From: Phellopilus nigrolimitatus
Taxonomy: Eukaryota > Basidiomycota > Agaricomycetes > Hymenochaetales > Hymenochaetaceae
Reading direction: 5' to 3'
Assembly: GCA_021029095.1 (NCBI GenBank)
Contig: JAJOHG010000011.1
Span: 124,001 to 188,000, forward strand
DNA length: 64,000 bases
Below, piece after piece: positions 46,701 to 57,238 of this stretch. The notes below the pieces were generated by a model, which saw only the letters and a list, made by a program, of their open reading frames with translations, ran no database searches and had not been told where the DNA came from. Both the position numbers and the translations under genes were made by a program. Within the stretch, counting starts at the first letter, position 1. The number at the start of each line of letters is the position of its first letter.

Positions 46701-48640
46701 CCGTCAAGATGGTTGACATTAACGACTGGTTGTATGTATAGAAATCTGTCAGCACCAGTAAGTACGGAGCATTCGATGAGCGCCACCACCGAGCGCCCGA
46801 TATACATCTTACCATGTACGGTGTACAGTCACCGTTGTATCCTCAAGAATTGCTTGAGTTCTTAGCCGGGAACAGGCGACTAGCCACATGTAGGCAGACT
46901 AGGGTAACCGTTGGTTTGGACTTCTCTCGGAACCCTTGTTCCGTCGGGGAGAAATATGAATCTTGCACACATTCACTCTCCCAACAAGGTGGATAGGAAG
47001 TTCCGTAGGGGGCTTGTGCATCGGCCTGGTTCCAGTTTTATATGTCAGATTCATAGGTCTTCGAGAAATGCGATCACGGTCGGCAAATAGTCCGCTAGGT
47101 CATGGGAGGGAAAAGAAAAGAGGCGATGAAAGTCCCAGTGTTGAAGGTACTTCACAATGGCCGGGTCTCTCGGCGCCAGCGCTTGAACCAGAGGAGTCGG
47201 GCGCTGCGGTGCAAGCGAGCCATATGCGATTTATCGGACGCGGAAAGTGGCTGGCGATATTGAGTCAAATCATCATGCTATGTCAAGGGTCGCCGGCAAC
47301 CACTGGCGATCGCAGATAAACTTCAGAATGATTGGCCTTGTCTTCGATGAAATGAAGTTCGTGATTCGATGATGGCGAGAGCATCAAATGGCGGATTTGT
47401 TTGAAGACCGGTCATGGCAGGTATTGATTTACTGATTGATGCTGATGCCTGGGCGGGACCTGCTTAAAATATCTAGGACTGTGTGTCTGGATTTCGGTGG
47501 CATTGGGGCCTCTTTCTCTCTCTCTTTCGGAAGTCAAAAGGGCTAATGAGAAAGTTAGGGGGGATAGGGGCTTAATTGGGTCTCTGGTAGCATAGGATGC
47601 AGAATACAGAATGGAGATTGAAGATTATACTGAGATCCGAGTGAGTAGAATTCACCTTGCGTGGTCGTGACCTGCATGTACTGTGAGCCATCTGACGGAA
47701 GCAATAGCTCTCTTTGCCAATTCAAAGGCCGAGTGCCCGAGGGCACACCGGACCGGGAGCGTTAAGAAACGGGCGGGAAGCTCGGCTCGGCACGCACGAT
47801 CGACGCGCAAGCACCGAATAAAGTCTCGAGAAGACAGCCGAGGAAGAGAGAAGGAGCGAAGCGGTGTACGCACCACGCGCGCGTCCACCAGGACTGATCG
47901 TGCGGATGACGGCGCGGTGCTTTCATGATGCCAAAGGCACTAGCACTGAGCCAGTGGCGATGGGTATGGAGGCGGGCGAGGCGAGGTGGCTCTGTGCCTG
48001 CGCATGTGCTTGGGTCGAGTAATGGTGGTAATTATCGAAAAATGAATAGGTGGGTAGATGGGACGGCAGACGGCAGTGCCGTCGGCGGAGGAGAAATGCT
48101 CATTGGCAGACGCCATAGACGCCGGACGCTGACAAGCTTCCTGATTTCGACACCGGAAAGATCGCATTTGCGTTCGCGCGCCACATGAGCTAGCCAACAA
48201 CGACTGCGCAGAGTCACAGGCGGCATGGATGGGTGAGCGCTCAGCGCCGAGCGCTGGACCTTCTTTTCCCGGCAAGGAGAATGCAAAGGAGGAGGCAAGA
48301 GAGGTTTAGACCTGCTGCAGAAAGGACTGGCTCGTCTGTCCGGGCTCGTGCGGGGGTGGCTGACCAATCATGTAGGAAGCTAAGAGAGTGTCTGAATCAG
48401 GCAAGGCCCGGCGGGGGAAGGCCAGATAAGGAAAGGATAGCGCCGGCTGGACACGGTGATATACAGGATTATTTAATAGTGCAGCCAGATGTTACGATAA
48501 GTCCGCCTGCGCGTTATAAGAGAGACAGACATCGAGTGCCAGCCTGAATACGATCGTCACATTTGTTCAAATTTGTGTGGCGGAAGTAAGAAGGCCAGGA
48601 CGGCAGTAGCCGAGCGCGTTTCCTTTTCTAGCACGCCAGA
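43769..48640. other. Long gene-free interval upstream of STE12
   Basis: About 4.9 kb with only short overlapping frames. The frame at 46215-46610 (+, 131 codons) has no recognised domain. A (TA)n tract sits at about 46290-46301. An A-run is at about 45486-45497. No transposon ends, tRNA or rRNA were recognised. Part may be regulatory sequence for STE12 or a non-coding transcript. Confidence 0.45.
46215..46610 (+). CDS. Doubtful 131-codon open frame
   Basis: Basic, Lys/Arg-rich frame (RIKASEKKAVDRCDFLLDSR, TIKKKYAEGRCRTKN) with no recognised domain and no neighbour that gives context. An internal ATG near 46302 follows a TATATATATAT tract. Possibly chance or a relic. Confidence 0.12.
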   Translation: MGRNRRPRRIRVLSRKQFTESVAAIYIYNMTATTEKNDAKDNPQCFLADIMRIKASEKKAVDRCDFLLDSRIPEGYKKMLAIAKDTRNPTQPRNCGRRYQETIKKKYAEGRCRTKNLYVFIMYLFSCKDIA

Positions 48641-49279
48641 TCCGCAGATCAGATCCAGTAAGCTTCGGCACTGTGAGTCCTCCTTCAGCATCTCTCTCGC
48701 CTCTCACTTCCTCCTCCTCCTTCCTCCATCATCTCTATCTTGTATCACCACCGACACTAATTCTTCCTCTCCCTTTCCTTTCCTTTCTATCTATCTATCT
48801 GCGCCCGACGACGCCCCTGCACATTCGTCGTATCAATCTCCGTCCAGCGCGCAGTCCAGTCGTCACTGCCATCATTCGCCCTCGCCAGTCGTAACCACGC
48901 GCGCATAGCCTCGACCTCGAGACCCATCGCAGAGACTGCGCTCATTACAACCTTTCCAGAGCCACTGACGACCGCACGACGTCTCTTGCCAAAGGGCAAA
49001 AGTCCTTAGGTTCCCTTCATTCGCTGGCGGACACGCTCAAGTCCCGTGTATTTTTTTCATATACGCAGTCAGACACAAAGAGACACTCTGCTCGTCCACT
49101 CTGCTCTCCGCTCTCCACCTCGAACAGTCTCGTTCTGCCTGAATCCGTTATCTTGTTCTTGTACAAGCTCTGCTAATTCTACTCTACCAATATAATACAA
49201 CCCACTGCCGTCTGGCGTCCGTCGCCCTCCATCCTCCTTTCATCATCCGTCTTCATTTGTACCCACACCTGCACCCGCG
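48641..49279 (+). promoter_or_regulatory. CT-rich promoter and leader region of STE12
   Basis: Strongly pyrimidine-rich plus strand from about 48668 to 49260, including CTCCTCCTCC, (CTTTC)n and (CTAT)n runs near 48690-48800. CT-rich blocks just upstream of transcript starts are a known feature of highly or conditionally expressed filamentous-fungal genes. The true transcript start cannot be placed. Confidence 0.45.
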
Positions 49280-52200
49280 ATGATGGACGCGTACCAACAC
49301 CATTACGACCCCTCGCGTTATTCCTCGACACACTACGCCGCCAATTACTCGTCTTCCTCCATGCACTACCCTTCTACCTCTTCTACGTCCTCGAGCGGGT
49401 ACTACGCGCAGCCCCGTGCACTTCCTATCGCATCCCCATCTCCCGCAGCCCTTCTGCCGCCGCCTGGTAGCATGCGTGCGCATCCCGCTTCGGCGGCTTC
49501 ATCTGTACACTCGTCACCCGACACAGGCGCGTTCCTCGATTCGGCGGCACCCTATGGGACGCCGATGAATGGGATAGGTTTGGGTGCACTTTCAATGAGT
49601 AGTGTTCAATCGACGACGCAAGGCGCTCAAAACGCTATGCACGTTCGCTCGCATTCTAACCACTCCAGCCACTCCAACTCAGCTTCAACGTCTAGTAACT
49701 CGAGTCCCGCCGGATCTGCATCGCCGTTACCCTCCTCCTCGAACCCCACGCACAACATCTCCCTCACCTCCCGTCAACCCGCCTCTTCTCATAACAACGC
49801 TGTTTCTTCGGCCACTTTAACCACGAACGGAGTTTCAATCGGGAGTGCCCTCACGATTGGTACCCCGCTTACCCGGTCGTTGACACACAAGGAAACTGAG
49901 CTACTCGCGCATCTTGACCGGCTCAAGTTCTTCCTTGCGACTGCCCCCAGCCGGTGGGCGGACGCTGAGGTGCCTCGGGATGACAACGCTGAACTAGGGC
50001 TAGGTATGAATGGAGGTGCAGGTGTGAATGGAGGTGCGGGTGCGATGGGCACACCTTTAATGCCGCACCCGAACACGCACCCCGCGCTGAATCGTTTTTT
50101 GTTGCCGTCTGGTGAGTTTCGGAAATGCATGTTCACCCTTTTCTCGCTTCCACATTTCTTCAGAGATATTTTCTATCTAGATATCTGCTATTTTTTCTTC
50201 GTTTTTTCCACTCCCCAACCCCTTTTTTTTGTTCTGCATCTCGTGCTTTTGCTGTCGTCCGTTTAGGCCGACAGATGCGGGGATTCTCTTCATTTTCTTT
50301 TACACATGCGACGCGAGATATGAGAGCGGGAGCGCGTGGTTGAATGGGTACAAACCCCGATACTCCGTTACGAAAACCCTTAGCTTGGCATGAGGCATGG
50401 TAATTTGGATGGATTCGGGCGGAGCAAGATTTGTGCACCCTAATGCGGGCTGCGGGGCGCATTGTTGGCGCTGTTATGTGTTGATGAGGGGTTCACGCGA
50501 TGATTGAGGCGCAGCAACATTGCTGAGTGCTGTAACTTTTGTCTTGTTTTGAACAGGGTTCTCGAGCTGGACATTAGATTTTTTTCAACAACTTTTCCTT
50601 TCGATTACGATCTTCGTTTGATCCGCCTTTCTTGCATATTCCTTTTCATTTATCGTCAATCGCTTTTATTTTTATTTTTATGGCACCTCAACCGCACAAA
50701 CAGCATACTGATTTACTCATCTTGTTTCCCTATGCAGGCGAATATGTGACGTGCGTGCTGTGGTCTGGCCTGTACCACATCACTGGCACGGATATCGTGC
50801 GCGCGCTGGTCTTCCGTTTCGAGGCGTTCGGTGGGTTTATCCAGTTTTTTAATCTATTCGTTTACTGACTTATCTCGATTCATTACACAATGTTTATCCC
50901 ATAAAACTTCCTTCAATTATCCTACGACGTTGTTCGTTGGCCTGTGCTCACATCATTGGCCTTTGGCGCGAATCTGATGATACCTATCATCACTGCTGCC
51001 TCACTACATTTTGCTTCTTTTCCCAATCTACGATAGGCCGCCCCGTGCGCAACATGAAGAAGTTCGAGGAGGGTGTGTTCTCCGACCTCCGCAACCTCAA
51101 GCCGGGCACAGATGCCTGCCTCGAAGAACCGAAGGTACGTCATTCCTATTGATAAAATCTTCCTTGCTCTCTGGCCGCGTTTTCCCCCTTCATCTTTGTT
51201 CTCGTCCACGGATTATCTTTTTCCCGGCTCTTCTTTTACTATGAATCCCTCGAAATTTTATGTGACCTTATCGCTTCGTGCTAACACTCTAACGATCACT
51301 AGTCACCCTTCCTTGATCTTCTCTTCAAGTATCAATGCATCAGGACGCAAAAGAAGCAAAAGGTGTTTTACTGGTACGTTTTATCTCCCCTTCTTCCTTC
51401 TCGTCTTTCAGACTTCCTCTTCGTGACCTTTCCTATCGTGTCAATCATCGTGAGATGATAAACACGAGGGAAGGCAGAAAGACAGAAGAAAGAGCTGCGC
51501 AGAAATTGTTGCTGACTACGATTTTTATTTTTGCTTCATCTTCTCGTGTCTGCTTCTTTCCGCTTTCGCTGCGCCCCCATCGTCACATGCCGATTCTCGC
51601 AACTCTACTGGTCTCCAACGTTATCGCTTCTCCGACTTCTCGCCTTGTTCCGTTCTCGGGTTGTGCTTCTTCAGGTTCTCGGTGCCACATGACCGGCTGT
51701 TCCTCGACGCGCTCGAGCGTGACCTCAAACGCGAGAAGATGGGGCTGGAGCCGACGACGCACGTTGTCGGTGAGCCTGCGCAGAGCTTTACATACGACAG
51801 CAAGCGCACGTTATACGAGCAGTTCTCGAAAGCGCAAGGTGCGCAAGAAGGCGAAGGCGAACTTGAGACGGCCGTGCGTCGCGCGGAGGAGGCGATGGCC
51901 GCCGAGCGCGAGCAGGAGCAGGAGGCGCACTGCGGCCGCCAGCTCAAGCCGTCGACTCTACAGGCGGGGAAAGCATAGCTACGGGGCACCGAATACACCG
52001 TTCTTCAACATGTTCTCATTGTTTGAAGGCAGCCCAAGCTACAAGCAGCGACGCAAGAAGGGCCCTCGTTCTGGGCGCAGTGCACTCGCGACTCGCGATT
52101 CGACGTCTGAGGATGAGCGTGTGCCCTCGGCGAATGTGGCGGACGTCGTTGAGGATGTAGACGGTGAGATGAGTGCAGCGGCGATGTTCGATGCCCAGGC

Positions 52201-53904
52201 AAATCTCGGGGCTGGTGGAAACCGGCAAGCGCAGGCGCACAGACAAGCGGAGAACCAACGCCTCGTACAGGCGCAACATATTGCGCTTCTAAACCAGCGC
52301 GCAGGAAGCGTGGCGAGGGACGCAGCGACCAGAGGCGCAGAACGTACCGGGGACGTACGACCCGGAGCATCAGCAGCAGTTCCCGAGCCGCTCGATGCAC
52401 CCATCGCTTGCCCAGCGCGTGAATGCAGAGGCACGCCACTCTTACCCGCCGATGCCGGGACATGAGATTATGCACCCCTACGGTGTCCGGGTCTGGTTCA
52501 TCGCAGGTACTCTCGCAAGCGGGCGGACGCAAAACAAAGGCTTATGTGTGTCCATTATTCTCATGTCAACGGCTTTTCAAACGTCTCGAGCACATGAAGC
52601 GCCACTACCGCATGCACACGATGGAGCGTCCATTCCAGTGTGAGCTTTGCCAGCGTCGCTTCTCTCGTGCAGACAACCTCGCCCAGCATGTGCGCACACA
52701 TTCGCGGGAGAGCACTTCGTCGTCAGGTGTGATGGACTCCCCGAGCGATGCGGAGGCGGAGGATGGCGTCGACCAGACTATGTACGCCTCCGGCGAGCAG
52801 TATGAGCAGGTCGACTTCAACGCATGCGAAGTAGAGGTCGCCGCGGAGCAGGCAATGCAAGTCGAGGACGATGACATGTCGTCCTCGTACGGTGGTTACC
52901 CGACCGCGCCAAACGGGTACTACAACCTCTCCGGAACGGGCACGCCGCAGTTCGCGAATGTGGTGATGAGTCCGGAGAACTCGCCACGGTTGTCTGCGGG
53001 ACCACTGACGGGTGATTGGTCGGCGGCGCACGCACACACGAACTCGCTCCCGAACGTGGAGTCTGTCAACTACGACTACAGCTCCGCGCATCCCTCGCCG
53101 GCATTCAGCACTGCGAGTGCACCATCCTCGCAAGCGCGCTATGCAACGACGTATGGGACATCAGCGGGTGCTTACCACATGCAAAGCGAGTACCCTCCGT
53201 CGTTCTCCGCACCATCCTCTGCCGGCTCGGTTTCCGCGCCTGCACACAAGCAGACCTTTGACCATGCTTCGCTATTTCCGCCTGCACTCGGTCTGCAGGG
53301 TCTCTCAAGCTCGGGTGCGGGAGTTGCGGGTCCAGTCCGGCGCTACCGCAGCGTGACGCCGACGATCGCGCGCTCAAGTGAACAGCAGATTCGCCGTCCG
53401 TCGTCAACAACGAATACGCTAGAGTCGAGTCCACTTGCCGGCGGCGGCCCGCGCGCGTACCACCCATACGCGCAGTATTCGAATCCAGCGATCGGTTCCG
53501 CTCACTCCAGCCCTGCGCCGTACCAAGCGCAGCTCGAATACACCCAGTCGCTCGAGCAGCAACACCCGCAGCAATATCAACAAGCACACTCTCCGCCGAA
53601 TGCATCCGTATTCCAGGAGGATCTGCAAACTCTGATTGGTCTCGACGCGACGATGGGTCCTGCGCTGGGCGGTTTTGAGGATGTCGCTGCGACAGCGACT
53701 GGCATAGCAGCTTCCGGGGCGACGAACTATGCGGATGTCTATCAGGACCAGACTGCCGTGCAAACGCAAGCGCATTACGAAGCTGGGCCAGGAACGACGG
53801 CAGAGACGGGATACTACGCAAACATGGGCGCGCTTGACAATGCAAGCCAGTATGCGGAGAACGGAAACCAGTACCATTACGACGTGAACGCGAGCGGGAA
53901 CTAA
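49280..53904 (+). CDS. STE12: STE12-like transcription factor with C2H2 zinc fingers
   Basis: First exon 49280-50111 has a Ser-rich N-terminus and the start of the STE domain (LTHKETELLAHLDRLKFFLA). Exons 50738-50830, 51037-51134, 51303-51373 and from 51675 complete it: YVTCVLWSGLYHITGTDIVR, RPVRNMKKFEEGVFSDLRNL, FLDLLFKYQCIRTQKKQKVF and FSVPHDRLFLDALERDLKRE. NMFSLFEGSPSYKQRRKK follows, and near 52530-52700 two C2H2 fingers (YVCPLFSCQRLFKRLEHMKR, FQCELCQRRFSRADNLAQHV). STE12 factors act below MAP kinases to control mating, filamentation and pathogenesis genes. Introns 1 and 4 are 626 and 301 nt. Between 51870 and 52510 the frame shifts by +1 three times; candidate GT-AG introns are 51874-51973, 52265-52340 and 52419-52506, but none is certain. 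The C-terminus is Ser/Tyr/Gln-rich. Confidence 0.9.
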
Positions 53905-56900
53905 ACACGCATTTAGCACGGGTGCTGCGTTGTCTACCTCTTCTCTCTTCTCCGCTGTTCGACATTCCCGACTCGTCCTCGTCAACTTACTTCGATTCGA
54001 TACGCATCTTCGTTTGAGTTCCAATCTTGAGAACGCCCCGCGTAGAAAACGTGTTGGCCATTTACTTTATGGTATTTTCATATAATTCACCGACTCAAAT
54101 TGTTGTCTGCGCTTTGTTCTCTGATCTCTTATTTCCCCATGTTATCTCCTCCAGTCCTGTCTTATTTCCTTTCTGAATTATCTGACCTGCCTCACATTTA
54201 CTCTTACTTTCTAATTCTAATCGACTGCAAAGTCTCCTAAACTCCCCCCTATTCGTTTGCTTTGAACTTACTCGACCCTATCTTGTGCCTGGTTGCCAAT
54301 AGTTTTTCTTTACCTCACTTTAACTGATCCTAAGCTCAGTCTCGGATATCTCTACCTCGGTGTTGGCCATCGACATATGGTATTCGCTGCCTTGCTCTGC
54401 TGCTCTCATCTGTTACATATCCTTACATCTCATTTAGTGGTTACGACCTTCTATATACTCAGCTAGCGCTATGACCTAGCTAGTACTAAATAGGCAAAGG
54501 ACTTTGATCAATTGTATACACCCCTTGTCATTTTTCACCTCTCCCCTTCCTTTCCTTCCCCTCTCTTGTTTTCCACTTCGCAACAAATAATCGACCTGTC
54601 TCCGAAAAATGGCCCCCGATGGCCTGTCTATCCTACAGTGTAGTAATATGTATAGCTTTGGTGAATTGGCGAACGCCCAATAGTACATATAGTACATATG
54701 ATACTTATTTCATTTATTTCGACATCATTGAATTTTTGTGCTTGCGCCTCAACCGACATTCGAAACTGTAAGTCCAACACCTAAGGAAACTAGAGATGGA
54801 ATGATCGTAGCAAGAAGTGGAATGGAGGTGCCGGTGCCGCAGCCATGGTCATCAAGGTGATCGGCGCTTCTACAACCGCGAAAGGATGCTGAGGGTCGGA
54901 TTTCCGAACGGTGCCTACGTGTCACAACCACATCAGGTACTTGCATTCTCCGAAGCCAGTGACTCGGACTCAGCGTGCTCGCTCTCGCGGCCGCTGGTAG
55001 TGTTTTTGTTTCTGTCCGACCAATTGCCGAAAGGGAAAAAAGTAGCAATTGCCGGACAGTATGGAGAGACTCGAGTAAAAATGCAGCTTCATAGTTAGTG
55101 TTCTGGATCCGAAGGGAGTGGATGTGGTCGAATGTGTTCAAGACTGGGAGTAAACACTTATACCGTTACCAACGGACGCCATGGAAAGTGCGAGCGTCTG
55201 CGCCCCTTGTGTTTGCTGCGTATGGATAACGTATCGTGAGGAACTGCATTGATGTGTGAAGCGCGGCAAGCAGTTCACGAGCGACAGCGCGTCAACAAAA
55301 TCAAGTAGGTGCGTTTCCCTTACGCCTACCCAATTTAATTTGCAGTGTGAGAGACCGCAAGCAATATCACTCCCTTTCGTTGCAAATTGAGCCGCTGGCA
55401 ACGTGATGCTCCTATCACGACTTTAACCCCGTGCGCTCGGACTACGAAAAGCTAGTGAAGATAGAGGAATCAATCAAAATTGCGGAGCAAGGAGCAAAGA
55501 TCTATACTCACTGCTATTGCGAACAGCACCGGGTCGCTAAGAGAACCGTTTGCTCGAGTATACGTAGTGGAGATTACATCGGGGCAATCAATCAGTTAAC
55601 GCGTGTCTGCTCGCTCAAAGTCGAGTGCTAACCCCAGGTGGTGAAGAACGCGACTTTGCAATTGCACGAACCTTGCTCAATGAGCCTTCCACTCAATGGC
55701 GAATTGTGTATACCAGCGCTGTAAAGAGTTGGCAGACTCGTGCCAATGATAAATAGTATTATTGCTAGGTTTGATTGCAGTCTTCGTGGGTCGTAGAGCA
55801 CATTTACGCTACCTGAAGCTTCGCTAAGAAAAGAAAAAACGAGAGTGCGGTCGTGATAGTGCAGTGATAAACTCCCCTTCTAAAGTAGGCGAAGTAGTGA
55901 CTTGGTTTTGGTGCTGAAAGGAAACGAAAACAGAGCTTTGGCCCATCTAGCAGAAGTCAGACTCAGCTCGGAAGCGGCATGAATCATGGCGTAAGTTACG
56001 AATAGTGCAACGGAAACGACCGTTAATGGCCGCAACGTATGACGCAAATACTCCTTGGACTGACGGAAATGAATAGAGAGTGAGCAACAGACCTCGCGCA
56101 TCAGTAACGGTATACCTGCAACCAGTGTGCCAACAGCAGCTCGCTCGTCATGCTTTCCTCGTGTGCTTTATCTGCAGTCATTTCATGGCATAAGGTTATA
56201 TCATCATGCCGACCTCTAGGTTGCTCCTTCAGGACCCGTGCTCGACGGATGCCTGGAGCTCGGCGAGTGTATGTTGCTGCGCCACAACCCAGAGCCATGA
56301 GAGCCGCTATGTCACCGGGGCGTAGACAGAGAGGCAGATGATCAAGAAAAGGGCATGGTATCTCAATCTGCGGAATCTGCGCAAGAGTGCACCGAACTAT
56401 GCCGATGGCCGCCAATAACCGAGCACGCCTGTTGCGACCGTACTAATCTTAACGTACACAATGTGGCCATCCGTATGCGTCATTTCCATGACAAGGTCCG
56501 TTCGCATACTGAACGGATTTCTAGTTCCGAGGAAGATCAAATGAAGACCAATACGGAGGATTAGAAAGCAAGAATGAGTAGAATAGTCTGCTGGATCTTA
56601 CCTAGTCAGATATAAGGTCTAAATCACCTTGCTATAATTGCGTTGCAATGGCAATTGAGTCATCATAGCGTAAGTCAGGAGACACAAAGGCCGACATTCA
56701 GACGTTCTTTCAAGTTAGAGTAAGCGGTCCTTAGCAGAGTTGAAATAGCACTAGCGATGGTGCTTAGACCGCTGAGAGGATAAAGAGCTTACCTGTTATG
56801 GAAAGTCGAGATCCGACGCGTCTGTGGCGGAAGACGCGTAAATAAGTGTAATTAGGCATAAATATTGTGCCAACTTCGATTTGATTCTCAACCGAAAAAC

Positions 56901-57238
56901 TAGTCTCGTACTTATGGACTTCTGCTGTATGTACGGATAATACTCAAGGCTCTCATTCTTCTCAGCTCCGCATTTCTTCAATGAGTGTATTTCTGGAGAA
57001 AATAAACTGCGATTGAGAGTTGTCATTCACCGACAACTCATTTCTTTTCACACGAGTTACACAATCTTTTATGTATAGAAGTGTGTCCTTTCCGAGTCCT
57101 CGCATTACATTTCCAGTCAACAAGGTATAGACAAAAAAAAAGGAAACACAGCACGAAAGCTACACACAGGACAAATTACATAGCAACGACGATACGGATG
57201 ATACCAGACAATAAAATTATGCATAAACGTGTATGTTG
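53905..57238. other. Interval between STE12 and the METTL14-like gene
   Basis: About 3.3 kb between convergent genes. The first 800 bp after STE12 are T/C-rich and probably its 3' untranslated region. Short frames on both strands near 54749-55141 and 55880-56564 show no domain. Nothing else recognised. Confidence 0.5.

Noticed and set aside
51335..51660. Upstream part of the long plus-strand frame before the FSVPHDR exon of STE12
   Set aside because: It covers exon 4 out of phase and then intron 4; only the part from about 51974 is plausibly coding in that frame.
53105..53965. 286-codon minus-strand open frame
   Set aside because: Shadow of the Ser/Tyr/Gln-rich C-terminus of STE12; no domain or promoter.
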